64,000 bases of DNA from Blastococcus sp. (GCA_025465355.1 JAODNN010000097.1:1-64000), one strand, 5' to 3'. Counted from the first letter of the stretch, positions 45,016-53,655 are shown. Made by a program: numbers and translations. Notes: generated by a model from the sequence alone, not told the origin.

Positions 45016-45522
45016 ATGCAACGCAGTGCACTCAACGCACAGGCTGCCACCGGGCAGGGCGACGAGCCGGAGTCCGTGGTGGTTCACGTGCAGCTGCGGC
45101 CGCGCCGCGGCGCGACCCGCAAGTGCCTTGCCGCGCTCGCGGCGCTGGCAGCCGAGCACGACGAGGTCTCCTTCGCCGTCACCGGGCTCAGCAAGGACGA
45201 CCGCGTCGTCCGGGTGACCGTCGGCGTGGACCTCGGCCCGCGTGCCGGCGTCGCCAAGTTCTCGCCCCAGGCCCAGACCGCCTACGCCTTCGTCAGCGCG
45301 ATCTTCGCCACGCTGTACGACCACATGCCCGTCTACACCGCAGAGCCGAGCGGCGCCGAGCGTGCCGCGGCCGCCCTCCTGCTCGAGCAGGCCACCGGGG
45401 GCGCCGTCCGTCCCGATGGTCTGGCTGCCGACGTGCTCGAGGCGCTACCGGTGTCCCCGACGCCGGCCCCGACGGTGCCGTCCCCCCGGCCGGCCGGCCC
45501 GGGCGAGAAGGTCCCGGCCTGA
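45016..45522 (+). CDS. Hypothetical protein downstream of csrA
   Basis: The 168-residue protein starts at ATG after AGGGGG. A compact domain of about 90 residues alternates strands and helices (SVVVHVQLRPRRGATRKCLA, VSFAVTGLSKDDRVVRVTVG, KFSPQAQTAYAFVSAIFATL). The C-terminus is Pro/Ala-rich. There is no signal peptide, membrane helix or recognised motif. It lies between csrA and a sigma-like gene, all on the plus strand. Function unknown. Confidence 0.7.
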   Translation: MQRSALNAQAATGQGDEPESVVVHVQLRPRRGATRKCLAALAALAAEHDEVSFAVTGLSKDDRVVRVTVGVDLGPRAGVAKFSPQAQTAYAFVSAIFATLYDHMPVYTAEPSGAERAAAALLLEQATGGAVRPDGLAADVLEALPVSPTPAPTVPSPRPAGPGEKVPA

Positions 45523-45589
45523 CGGCCTCCAGAACTTCCGGGTCTCCTTCCCCGAGACCCTTTTCTTCCCCGTGGTGCCAGGAGTGCCG

Positions 45590-46693
45590 GTGTCCGATCG
45601 AGTTCTGTTCCCGACATCTACCGTGACCGACAACGACAATCGCGTCCGCCAGCCGCTGATCTTCGGCGGCATCCCCGAGGCCGACGGGTGGGCGCTCGCG
45701 CCGATCACCCCCCGCGACCGGGTCCACTTCCGGCTCGACCACGAGATGCCGCTGGACCAGTTCCGGGCCGACCTGCCCGACGGAGTGACGGTCAGCTACG
45801 ACCAGGGCGACGGGCTCTACCGCGTCGACGGAGCCTGCGGCTCGGCGTCGGTGCTGGCCGACTGGGTTCGTGCCTGGTGCGCCCGGCACGGCTGCGCGAC
45901 GATCGGCCTGCGCGCCGAGACCGGCGTCCGGCGGCGCGCGCCCCGCGGCCTGCCGGCCGACTTCCTCACCGACCTGTGCCGGCACTACGGCCCGGTGAGC
46001 CTCAAGCGCCTGCAGCGGAACATGAGCACGATCCGGATGCACCTGCCCGACCCCGATGACCTCGGTCAGCAGGTCTTCGAGTGGATCCTCAAGGCCGTCA
46101 GCCAGTACGACGAGACCAAGGGCGTCCCGTTCGGCGCCTTCCTGGCCACCCAGCTGTCCAAGTGGGTGCACGACCTGGGCCGTAACGCTCACGGCCGGAC
46201 CGCCGCCGACACCGAGCACAAACAGCAGAAGGCGATCGCCGCCTTCGTGGCCGAGCACCAGCGGCGGCCGAGCGAGAAGGAGCTCGCCGCGTTCATGGGG
46301 CAGAGCGTGGCCACGCTGCGGCGCAACTCCCAAACGGTCGCGACGCTCAACGGGCTGCGCAACCTGCAATCCCTGGACGGCGGACCCGACGCGACGGAGA
46401 TCCTGCTGCCGGACTCCTCCGAGGCGCCCGACGAGATCCTGGGGGAGGCGGAGCAGACGCTGCTCTCGCACGTCCTGACCACGGCCTGCGCGCCCGACCC
46501 GACCGCCCGGCCGGACCACCGGGCAGGTCAGCCCAACGTGCTCGGGTGGGCGACCTGGTACCTCACCACCTGGGGTGGCCGGACCAAGAGCCAGCTGTCG
46601 GCCGACCTGAACACCTCGGTGCGCAACATGAATGTCTACGCCGACCGGGTCGAGCAGGGGATGAAAGCCCGCCTGGCCGAGCTGGTCGACTGA
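45590..46693 (+). CDS. Divergent sigma-70-like regulator
   Basis: The 367-residue protein starts at GTG five bases after GGAG. Residues about 155-260 align by eye with regions 2-3 of the FliA in this window: DPDDLGQQVFEWILKAVSQY, DETKGVPFGAFLATQLSKWV, HDLGRNAHGR, then HQRRPSEKELAAFMGQSVAT (compare LGRPPTREELATSLGVPVSE). The end (GGRTKSQLSADLNTSVRNMN) has the spacing of a region 4 helix-turn-helix. The N-terminal 130 residues match nothing I know. A second, flagella-linked sigma factor is the best guess; homology would need profile confirmation. Confidence 0.6.
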   Translation: MSDRVLFPTSTVTDNDNRVRQPLIFGGIPEADGWALAPITPRDRVHFRLDHEMPLDQFRADLPDGVTVSYDQGDGLYRVDGACGSASVLADWVRAWCARHGCATIGLRAETGVRRRAPRGLPADFLTDLCRHYGPVSLKRLQRNMSTIRMHLPDPDDLGQQVFEWILKAVSQYDETKGVPFGAFLATQLSKWVHDLGRNAHGRTAADTEHKQQKAIAAFVAEHQRRPSEKELAAFMGQSVATLRRNSQTVATLNGLRNLQSLDGGPDATEILLPDSSEAPDEILGEAEQTLLSHVLTTACAPDPTARPDHRAGQPNVLGWATWYLTTWGGRTKSQLSADLNTSVRNMNVYADRVEQGMKARLAELVD

Positions 46694-46888
46694 TCCTCGG
46701 CCCCCGAGCCGTCCAGTGCGGAACGATGTCCGTGGCGACACCGCTCACTGGCACCCAGCAGGGTTCGCCGGGGCAGCTGACGTGGGGGTCGGGGCGTGTC
46801 CGATGAAGACGCCGTGCTCGCCGAACGGTTACCCAGTCGTCGCCGGGACGCCGTCTGCCGACGGCTGTGAAAAGCGTCTCCGCACGGG
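46694..46888. other. Intergenic stretch without a recognised gene
   Basis: Together with the promoter and leader that follow, 46694-47029 is the only stretch above 300 bases lacking a supported gene. No strong hairpin or RNA gene was seen. A possible 76-codon frame from 46803 to 47033 was rejected because it runs through the promoter at 46889-46915. Confidence 0.5.
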
Positions 46889-46915
46889 TCGATCGCGAGC
46901 CGCCGCTGCCGATAT
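46889..46915 (+). promoter_or_regulatory. Putative FliA promoter of the 47030 gene pair
   Basis: TCGA (46889-46892), a 15-base spacer and GCCGATAT (46908-46915). The -10 equals the Bacillus SigD -10 consensus and the spacing is the SigD spacing. The preceding GG matches GGTCAA of the other promoters here. The leader would be about 108 bases. Confidence 0.58.
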
Positions 46916-47029
46916 CCAGAGCGTGACGTTGCACGCCGGAAACCGCAGCTCCGCAGGAGCGTGGCTCACCGGTGTGCCCGCCTCCGACACGCTGGTCGCG
47001 TCCGGGGCGGCCCTCTTCGGGAGTGGTCG

Positions 47030-47377
47030 ATGAGCGCCCTGCCCTCGGGGGATCCCGGACCGCAGATCCTGGTGCCGCACTGGCTGACCGGGAGTGACCG
47101 TGAGGAGCTCGCAGCAGTGGTCCGGCAGGCTCTCCTCGGCGCGCACGTGCACCCGGTTGCCGGCATTCACCTCGAGGACGTCCTCACCGAACTGCACGTG
47201 GCCGCGGCCCGCGACGCAGTCTGGCCGGCCTCGGCGGCCCGCGTGCGGCTCGCGACCGGCTGGGACGACGACGTCCTGCCGGTGCGGCTCAGCGCTGCCG
47301 AACTGGCCAGCGTGCTGACCCTGCCGGCCCTGCCCGAGGGCCTGCGCGCGCTGCTCCTGGGCGGGTCGACCCGATGA
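47030..47377 (+). CDS. Hypothetical protein, first gene of a probable FliA-dependent pair
   Basis: The 115-residue protein starts at ATG after GAGTGG. It is a soluble alpha/beta protein (ILVPHWLTGSDREELAAVVR, LHVAAARDAVWPASAARVRL, VRLSAAELASVLTLPALPEG). Its stop overlaps the next gene's start (ATGATG), so the two are coupled. No family recognised. The upstream sigma-28-type promoter places it in the flagellar regulon. Confidence 0.68.
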   Translation: MSALPSGDPGPQILVPHWLTGSDREELAAVVRQALLGAHVHPVAGIHLEDVLTELHVAAARDAVWPASAARVRLATGWDDDVLPVRLSAAELASVLTLPALPEGLRALLLGGSTR

Positions 47378-48138
47378 TGGACACCCGGTTCGGCGGTTCG
47401 TCCACCGGGCTCCTGCAGCGGCTGCGCCCGGCGCGGATCAGCGCCGCGGATCTGCGCGAGGTGGCCGACGGGCTGCTGCCCGCACTCGCTACCACCCGGC
47501 TGCGGCTCGCCATCGCGCAGCGGACGGGCGCTGGGTCGCTCCTCGTCCTGGAAGAGGACGAGCGCATCGTCCGGGTGCACCTGAGCGATCTGGCCGAGCA
47601 GATGACCAGGGCAGGGGTGCGGCCGACGACCACCGCCATCTCCACGGCGCTTGCCTCCTGGGTCGCCCACCGGCCGGTCACCGATGCGGCCGCGGCCGCC
47701 GCCGGGATCGCCGTCGTCGACTGGTCCGACACCGCCCAGACCGCGGTGGGCTGGCGGGTCGTCGTCCGTCGCGGTGAGCTGGCGCTGCCCTGGACGCCGG
47801 TGCGGGCGGCCGACGTCGTCGAGGTGAACCGGACGCGGGCGGCCGCGACCGGGCGCGCCCACGACCTGTCGCTCGACCTCCGGACCGAGGGTCCCGTGGC
47901 ACTGTGGTCGCACCCGACGGTTCCGGTACTGGCCTCTGCGGCCCTCGTCGCCCCCGACCGGATGATCGAGCGGATCCGCGCCGAGGGCCTGACGATGCCG
48001 GACATGCAGGTGGTCATCACCCCGCATCGGCCGGTTGCGTGCGCCCGGCCGGGGGTCGCAGCGCGGCTGGCCGGCGAGACGACCGAGGCCAGCGTCACGC
48101 TGCCCTGGCGCCGCCTGGCCGACCTCCCCTGGATCTGA
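47374..48138 (+). CDS. Hypothetical protein, second gene of a probable FliA-dependent pair
   Basis: The 254-residue soluble protein overlaps the previous gene. It shows DLREVADGLLPALATTRLRL and LLVLEEDERIVRVHLSDLAE, then a repeated beta-rich pattern ending in ASVTLPWRRLADLPWI. It has no signal peptide or membrane helix. No family recognised. It is the last plus-strand gene of the flagellar block. Confidence 0.7.
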   Translation: MMDTRFGGSSTGLLQRLRPARISAADLREVADGLLPALATTRLRLAIAQRTGAGSLLVLEEDERIVRVHLSDLAEQMTRAGVRPTTTAISTALASWVAHRPVTDAAAAAAGIAVVDWSDTAQTAVGWRVVVRRGELALPWTPVRAADVVEVNRTRAAATGRAHDLSLDLRTEGPVALWSHPTVPVLASAALVAPDRMIERIRAEGLTMPDMQVVITPHRPVACARPGVAARLAGETTEASVTLPWRRLADLPWI

Positions 48139-48140
48139 AA

Positions 48141-48155
48141 GAGGACCCCGTCCTC
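48141..48155. terminator. Short hairpin between convergent genes
   Basis: GAGGAC, CCC, GTCCTC form a perfect 6-bp stem three bases after the stop of the gene ending at 48138. A second GC-rich repeat (CGCCCG...GGGCGG) follows at 48166-48180. A bidirectional terminator is likely from the convergent layout. Confidence 0.45.
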
Positions 48156-48199
48156 CCCACCCTTCGCCCGCTCAGGGCGGGGCCTTGGACGGGGCCGGA

Positions 48200-50233
48200 T
48201 CAGGAGAGGTAGCCGTACTCCCAGTGCCACGGCTCGGGCTTCTCGCCACCCGGAGCGGCCCAGTCCGGATGGACGAACCCGAAGCGTCCGGCGTTCGCGG
48301 CCATCCAGTTGGCCTGCGGCGTGCCCAGGCTGTTGATGCCGTCGCACAGGTCGACGGCCAGCCCCCAGCCGTGGACAGACGTTCCCGGTACCGCGGCCAG
48401 ATCGGGCTTGGTGCGGAATGCCTCGACCTGGGCGGCGTAGGAGCGGTAGGAGTCGGTGATGCAGAGCGGGCGGCCGAACGTGTGCGCGTAGGCCTTGCTC
48501 ATCTCCTGGTAGGACGCGGCGGCATCGCAGCGGAGCTTGTGCCCGGCCACTCCGAGCGCACACAGCACGCCACCCGGGATCTCGCCGTTACGCCAGCCGC
48601 CCCATGCCGGGTTGTTCCCACCCGCGGGCACGGCCGCGCCACAGGTGCCCGTCCGGCCGACGCCGGTCAGCGCGGCGTTCGGCTCGGCCGGGGCGGGCAG
48701 CGTCACCCGCACGGCGGAGGAACCGGCCGCCACGTTCTGGATGCCGACCCGGTACGTACCCGCCGAGGCGCCCAGCACGTCGCCGTTGCCGAGGTAGATG
48801 CCGACATCGTGCCCACCGGGTGAGAAGACCAGGTCGCCGATCTGCAGGTCGGCCATCGGCACCGCGGCACCGGCGGCCCACTGCGACTGCGGTGTCGCCG
48901 GGACGGCGTAACCGGCCAGCAGCCAGGCGGCCGACGTGAAGCCGCCGCAGTCATAGGTCTTCGGCCCCGCCGTGCCGGCGGCGTAGGGCTTGCCGAGCTG
49001 CGACAGGGCATTGCTCACCGCAGCGACGGTCTCGGCCGGGAGCACCGTGATCGGCCGGCTTCCGAGGACGCCCCAGGCGACACCGGGGATGGGCTTGCGT
49101 GCGGTGCCCAGCGCAGCGGACAGCCCGGACGGCAGGTGCTCGGGGTCGGCCAGTTGGGCCGCCGGGGGCGGCGTGATCCCGGCGACGGCGAGCTGGTGGA
49201 CATAGGTCTGCCAGCGACGCATGGCCTGCTCGTTGCGCGACTGCTGGTCACCGGCGACCAGGGTGGTTCCGAGCGCGGAGAGCCGGATCGCGACCGCGGG
49301 GCTGAGGTCGGCGACCGTCGCCCGTGTCTCGGCCAGGACGGCGTCTGCGCGCTTCGCGACCGAGTCGACGGCGGACGACGCGGCGCCCACCTTCTCGGTG
49401 GCGGCGGCGAGCGCGGCGGACGTGTGGGCGGCGTTTCCGATCGCCGCCTGCAGCGAGCGGTGGGCCCGGTCGGTGGCGGCCGCCCGGAGGAGGACGTCCC
49501 CGGCCGATGGGCCGGCCAGGCTGGGCACCGGGTAACGGTCGGCAGCGCCGGCCCGGTACAGCTCGGCCGCGCTCACACCGACCACCGCCTGCCGGGCCGC
49601 CACCTGGGCCGCCACTGCCCGTTCGGTGGCACGGGCGCGCTGCAGCTCCGCGCGCCGTTCCGCGATCACCTGCTCCAGCCGGTGGTAACGGTCGGCCTGG
49701 TGCAGGAGCGAGCTCCGCGCGGTCAGGGCCAGCGCGGTGAGGTCGTGCGACCGGCTGCCGGGAGTGTCCGAGCCGGGGAGGGCGAGCGAGGTGAGCACGG
49801 GCAGCAGGAGGGTGCTCAGGGCCACGGCCCCGAGCCGGGTCGACCAGCGCGGCCGCCCGGCGGCCTTCTCCGCACGGCGGGCGGCCCGGGCGAGCGCGGC
49901 TGCTTCCCGGAGAGCCTTGCGGCTCGCCGGCTTGCGTGTGGCCGGCTTGCGGGCGGCGGGCTTGCGGGCGGCGGGCTTGCGGGTGGCCGGCTTGCGGGTG
50001 GCCGGCTTGCGGGCGGCGGGCTTGCGCGCTCCGGGTGTGCGCGCGGCCGGCCGGCCGGGACCGGCTTGCGGGGAGGTGCCGCCCTGGCGGGCCGCGAGGG
50101 CCTGGCGGACGGCAAGAGCTTCCCGGAGCGCCTGGGCCTCGGAAGCGGAGAGCGCGGGACTGCCACCGGTGGGGCGGACCCCGGGACGGGAACGGGATGC
50201 GGCAGGGCGAACGGGCGCGCGTGAAGAAGGCAC
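48200..50233 (-). CDS. Membrane-anchored NlpC/P60 plus VanY-like peptidoglycan hydrolase
   Basis: The 677-residue modular wall enzyme. Residues 68-105 are a basic KPA(A/T)R pentapeptide repeat, and residues 134-153 a membrane helix. Residues 160-340 are Ala-rich coiled coil, as in RipA-like endopeptidases. An NlpC/P60 domain follows with Cys429 in DCGGF and the His motif GGHDVGIYLGNG. The C-terminal VanY/D-alanyl-D-alanine carboxypeptidase-like domain has SVHGWGLAVDL (His621, Asp628) and His670 in PWHWEY. It should cut both stem-peptide links and terminal D-Ala. GTG 50233 follows GGGGGA. The cytoplasmic repeat tail is unusual. Confidence 0.85.
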   Translation of the reverse strand: MPSSRAPVRPAASRSRPGVRPTGGSPALSASEAQALREALAVRQALAARQGGTSPQAGPGRPAARTPGARKPAARKPATRKPATRKPAARKPAARKPATRKPASRKALREAAALARAARRAEKAAGRPRWSTRLGAVALSTLLLPVLTSLALPGSDTPGSRSHDLTALALTARSSLLHQADRYHRLEQVIAERRAELQRARATERAVAAQVAARQAVVGVSAAELYRAGAADRYPVPSLAGPSAGDVLLRAAATDRAHRSLQAAIGNAAHTSAALAAATEKVGAASSAVDSVAKRADAVLAETRATVADLSPAVAIRLSALGTTLVAGDQQSRNEQAMRRWQTYVHQLAVAGITPPPAAQLADPEHLPSGLSAALGTARKPIPGVAWGVLGSRPITVLPAETVAAVSNALSQLGKPYAAGTAGPKTYDCGGFTSAAWLLAGYAVPATPQSQWAAGAAVPMADLQIGDLVFSPGGHDVGIYLGNGDVLGASAGTYRVGIQNVAAGSSAVRVTLPAPAEPNAALTGVGRTGTCGAAVPAGGNNPAWGGWRNGEIPGGVLCALGVAGHKLRCDAAASYQEMSKAYAHTFGRPLCITDSYRSYAAQVEAFRTKPDLAAVPGTSVHGWGLAVDLCDGINSLGTPQANWMAANAGRFGFVHPDWAAPGGEKPEPWHWEYGYLS
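49919..50032 (-). repeat. In-frame 15-bp tandem repeat encoding KPA(A/T)R
   Basis: About seven copies of a 15-base unit encode alternating Lys/Arg, Pro and Ala/Thr in the cytoplasmic N-terminus of the wall hydrolase. Units differ mainly in GCGG/TGGC, giving A or T. Length may vary between strains by slippage. Confidence 0.85.
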
Positions 50234-50353
50234 GGCAGCGTCCCCCGGCGGTCTCGTCGTCTACATGGCCGGCCTGGCTGCAGTACGCAGCCGAGGCATC
50301 TGGACCTCGTATCGACTCGTCTGGGGAGGCGCTGGAGACAGCTCGTGCCGTAA

Positions 50354-50371
50354 CTCACCCGTCCGGGTGAG
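50354..50371. terminator. Small GC-rich hairpin
   Basis: CTCACCCG (50354-50361) pairs with CGGGTGAG (50364-50371) around two bases. It lies between the 63-residue gene, which ends at 50420, and the start of the wall hydrolase gene, both minus strand. It may terminate the former. Confidence 0.35.
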
Positions 50372-50419
50372 GATGAAGCAGGGGTGGCGCCCGAACGGGG
50401 GACAAGCCCACGTCCGGCG

Positions 50420-50611
50420 TCAGGGCGCCCACCAGGCGCCGTGCCGGTGCACGAGCGGGATCCGCAGCTCGCCGCCGTCCTCGGTGGAGATGACGAACTC
50501 GAGCTTGGTGATCCGGACCGGCGGTCCGTCGTCCTCGGGCTCGAGCAGTGCGCCGGTCGCCAACGGGACGGGGGGCACGAAGAGGACGTCCTCGTCGGGC
50601 GGCTCGGCCAT
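50420..50611 (-). CDS. Small hypothetical protein (63 aa)
   Basis: ATG 50611 follows AGGA at good spacing. The acidic product (MAEPPDEDVLFVPPVPLATG..., ending HRHGAWWAP) has two probable beta strands (VRITKLEFVIS, GELRIPLVH). No family recognised. It lies downstream of the citrate synthase gene beyond a terminator-like hairpin. Confidence 0.6.
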   Translation of the reverse strand: MAEPPDEDVLFVPPVPLATGALLEPEDDGPPVRITKLEFVISTEDGGELRIPLVHRHGAWWAP

Positions 50612-50674
50612 GTCGGTCCTCCAGGAGTGCTCGGGCGCACCCACCGTAGGGCTCACGTACCCGGAAACGGACGG

Positions 50675-50712
50675 GGCCGGGTGACTCTCCTCCGACGGAG
50701 AGCCACCCGGCC
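50675..50712 (-). terminator. Terminator-like hairpin after citrate synthase
   Basis: Arms 50675-50690 and 50697-50712 pair over 16 bp with one mismatch around six bases, 16 bases after the gltA stop. No U tract. Confidence 0.65.
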
Positions 50713-50728
50713 TGGTCGTGCGCTGAGG

Positions 50729-52018
50729 TCAGCGGGCGTCGAGGGGGATGAACTTCCGCTCGGTGGGCCCGACGTACAGCTGTCGGGGACGGCCGATCTT
50801 GGTGGTCGGGTCGGCGATCATCTCGCGCCACTGGGCGATCCAGCCGGGCAGCCGGCCGAGGGCGAACAGCACGGTGAACATCCGCGTCGGGAAGCCCATC
50901 GCCCGGTAGATGAGGCCGGTGTAGAAGTCGACGTTCGGGTAGAGCTTGCGCTCGACGAAGTAGTCGTCCTTGAGCGCGATCTCCTCCAGCTGACGCGCGA
51001 GGTCGAGCAGCTCGTTGTTGCCGCCGAGCTTGTCGAGCACCGTGTCGGCCGTGTCCTTCACGATGGCCGCGCGCGGGTCGTAGTTCTTGTAGACCCGGTG
51101 CCCGAAGCCCATCAGCTTGACGCCGGGTTCCTTGTTCTTCACCCGCTCGACGAAGCGCGGGATGTCCCCGCCGTCGGCCTTGATGGCCTCGAGCATCTCC
51201 AGCACCGACTGGTTGGCGCCACCGTGCAGCGGCCCGAACAGCGCGTTGATACCGGCCGAGACCGACGCGAAGAGGTTGGCGTGCGAGGAGCCGACGAGCC
51301 GGACGGTCGACGTCGAACAGTTCTGCTCGTGGTCGGCGTGCAGCACGAAGAGCATGTCGAGGGCCTTGACCAGCTCCGGGTCGAGGTCGTAGGGCTCGGC
51401 GGGGAACCCGAACGTCATCCGGAGGAAGTTCTCGACCAGGCCCAGCGAGTTGTCCGGGTAGAGGAACGGCTGGCCGGCCGACTTCTTGTACGCGTAGGCG
51501 GCGATGGTCGGCAGCTTGGCCAGCAGGCGAAGGGTGGAGATCTCCACCTGCTCCTCGTCGAACGGGTCCAGCGAGTCCTGGTAGAAGGTCGACAGGGCGC
51601 TGACCGCCGACGACAGCACGGGCATCGGGTGCGCATCGCGGGGGAAGCCCTTGAAGAACTGCTTGAGGTCCTCGTGCAGCAGCGTGTGGCGGCGGACCCG
51701 CGTGTCGAAGTCGCCCAGCTGATCGGCGGTCGGGAGCTCGCCGTAGATCAGCAGGTAGGTGACCTCGAGGAAGCTCGCCTTCCCTGCCAGCTGGTCGATC
51801 GGGTAGCCGCGGTAGCGCAGGATGCCGGCGTCACCGTCGATGTAGGTGATCTCCGACTTGCACGAGGCCGTGTTCACGAAGCCGATGTCGAGCGAGACCT
51901 TGCCGGTCGTCGCCAGCAGCTTGCTCGTGTCGAGCCCATCGGCGCCCTCCGTCCCACGGACGACGGGCAGGGGCAGTTCTCCACCGGGGTAGCGCAGGGC
52001 TACATCTGTCTCGCTCAT
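50729..52018 (-). CDS. gltA: Citrate synthase
   Basis: Condenses acetyl-CoA and oxaloacetate as the entry to the TCA cycle. The 429-residue hexameric-type enzyme shows SSHANLFASVSAGINALFGP followed by LHGGANQSVLEML, and MGFGHRVYKNYDPRA, which hold the active-site histidines. The closing ERKFIPLDAR matches the actinobacterial GltA2 group. Fumarase lies 58 bases upstream of its start, pairing two TCA genes. Confidence 0.97.
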   Translation of the reverse strand: MSETDVALRYPGGELPLPVVRGTEGADGLDTSKLLATTGKVSLDIGFVNTASCKSEITYIDGDAGILRYRGYPIDQLAGKASFLEVTYLLIYGELPTADQLGDFDTRVRRHTLLHEDLKQFFKGFPRDAHPMPVLSSAVSALSTFYQDSLDPFDEEQVEISTLRLLAKLPTIAAYAYKKSAGQPFLYPDNSLGLVENFLRMTFGFPAEPYDLDPELVKALDMLFVLHADHEQNCSTSTVRLVGSSHANLFASVSAGINALFGPLHGGANQSVLEMLEAIKADGGDIPRFVERVKNKEPGVKLMGFGHRVYKNYDPRAAIVKDTADTVLDKLGGNNELLDLARQLEEIALKDDYFVERKLYPNVDFYTGLIYRAMGFPTRMFTVLFALGRLPGWIAQWREMIADPTTKIGRPRQLYVGPTERKFIPLDAR

Positions 52019-52076
52019 CGACGGCGACGGTACTGCGAACGGCGCCCGGCTGCTTCCCTGGGGAGTGACTGGTAGG

Positions 52077-53495
52077 TCACGGGTGGGTCATCGAGAGGAC
52101 GTCGAGGGCCTCGTCGAGCTGCTGCTCGGTGAGCTTGCCCTGCTCCACGTAACCGCGCTCCACCACCACCTGGCGGATCGTCTTCTTCTCGGCCAGCGAC
52201 TGCTTGGCGACCTTCGCGGCCTCCTCGTAGCCGATGTACTTGTTCAGCGGCGTGACGATGGACGGCGAGGACTCCGCCAGTTCCCGGCACCGTTCGACGT
52301 TGGCGGTGATCCCGTCCACGGTCCGGTCGGCCAGGAGCCGGCTCACGTTGGCCAGCAGCCGGATGGACTCCAGCACGTTGCGCGCCATCAGCGGCAGGGT
52401 CACGTTGAGCTCGAAGTTGCCGGTCGTACCGGCGAAGGTGACGGCGGCGTCGTTGCCGATCACCTGTGCGGCCACCTGGACGGTCGCCTCCGGGATCACC
52501 GGGTTCACCTTGCCCGGCATGATCGAGCTGCCCGGCTGCAGATCGGGCAGGAAGATCTCGCCGAGCCCCGTGCGCGGCCCCGAGCCCATCCAGCGCAGGT
52601 CGTTGGCGATCTTGACCAGGCCGACGGCGATGGTCTTGAGCTGGCCGGAGGCCTCCACCAGGCCGTCGCGCGAGCTCTGCGCCTCGAAGTGGTTGCGTGC
52701 CTCGGTGAGCGGCAGGTCCAACTCGCCGGCCAGCCGCTCGATGATCGCCGCGGCAAAGCCGGGCGGGGTGTTGATCCCGGTGCCGACGGCGGTACCGCCC
52801 AGGGGCAGCTCACCGATGCGCGGCAGCGAGGCCTCCAACCGCTCGATGCCGTAACGGATCGCGGCGGCATAGCCGCCGAACTCCTGACCGAGGGTCACGG
52901 GAGTGGCGTCCATCAGATGGGTGCGCCCGCTCTTGACGACGTCGGCGAACTCCTCGGCCTTGCGCGAGAGCGAGGCCTCCAGGTGCTGGAGGGCCGGGAT
53001 CAGGTCGCGGACGATCGCGCCCGTCGTGGCCACGTGGATGGCCGACGGGAAGACGTCGTTGGACGACTGCGAGGCGTTGACGTGGTCGTTCGGGTGCACC
53101 GGCGAGCCGACTGCCTCGGTGGCCAGGGTGGCGATGACCTCGTTGGTGTTCATGTTGCTCGACGTCCCGGACCCGGTCTGGAAGACGTCGATGGGGAAGT
53201 GCTCGTCCCACTCGCCGCGGGCGACGGCGGCCGCGGCCTCCTGGATGGCGCCGGAGACGCCGGCGTCCAGCACCCCGAGGTCGGCGTTCACGGCGGCGGC
53301 CGCTCCCTTGATCGCGGCCAGCGCTCCGATCAGCTCCCGCTCGATGGGGGTGCCGGAGATCGGGAAGTTCTCGACGGCGCGCTGTGTCTGGGCCCGCCAC
53401 TTGGCCCAGGAGGGCACGCGGACCTCTCCCATGGAGTCGTGCTCGATGCGGTAGTCCGCGTCGTTCTGCCCTGCGCCGTCCTGCTGGGTGGCCAC
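52077..53495 (-). CDS. fumC: Fumarate hydratase, class II
   Basis: Interconverts fumarate and malate in the TCA cycle. The 472-residue enzyme shows the class II hallmarks [45 protein letters not shown] and the substrate loop [14 protein letters not shown] 53495 gives the usual N-terminus ([15 protein letters not shown]). Corresponds to Rv1098c; the glpX gene follows in the conserved order after the two inserted paralogues. Confidence 0.97.
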   Translation of the reverse strand: MATQQDGAGQNDADYRIEHDSMGEVRVPSWAKWRAQTQRAVENFPISGTPIERELIGALAAIKGAAAAVNADLGVLDAGVSGAIQEAAAAVARGEWDEHFPIDVFQTGSGTSSNMNTNEVIATLATEAVGSPVHPNDHVNASQSSNDVFPSAIHVATTGAIVRDLIPALQHLEASLSRKAEEFADVVKSGRTHLMDATPVTLGQEFGGYAAAIRYGIERLEASLPRIGELPLGGTAVGTGINTPPGFAAAIIERLAGELDLPLTEARNHFEAQSSRDGLVEASGQLKTIAVGLVKIANDLRWMGSGPRTGLGEIFLPDLQPGSSIMPGKVNPVIPEATVQVAAQVIGNDAAVTFAGTTGNFELNVTLPLMARNVLESIRLLANVSRLLADRTVDGITANVERCRELAESSPSIVTPLNKYIGYEEAAKVAKQSLAEKKTIRQVVVERGYVEQGKLTEQQLDEALDVLSMTHP

Positions 53496-53542
53496 GCTGT
53501 GCTCCCGGTGGTGTGGATGTGTCCGTGCTCAGGGAGCGACCC
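53491..53542. repeat. Upstream copy of a diverged duplication
   Basis: This stretch, covering the fumC start and its upstream region, is clearly related to 54223-54276 (shared ACGCTGTGCTCCC and GTGGTGTGGAT blocks with small gaps). It marks the left boundary of a tandem duplication that also carries the paralogous gene. Confidence 0.6.
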
Positions 53543-53655
53543 TAGACACCGCCCGGGGACGGCGCGGAACCTGGACCGGGAGGTGGCCCGCGCGCGACTG
53601 CCCCGCCGCTTCACCATCCGTCTGGCGGATCGTCGTTCTTGCCGAGGAGCGGACC

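Noticed and set aside
46803-47033. Possible 76-codon gene overlapping the 47030 start
   Set aside because: It runs through a strong sigma-28-type promoter, lacks a ribosome binding site and its early codons lack the usual GC3 bias.
49919-50032. Regular repeats as a CRISPR array
   Set aside because: The 15-bp units are contiguous without spacers and stay in frame as KPA(A/T)R codons.
50347-50354. GCCGTAAC as a plus-strand FliA promoter
   Set aside because: No -35 at the right spacing and no plus-strand gene follows.
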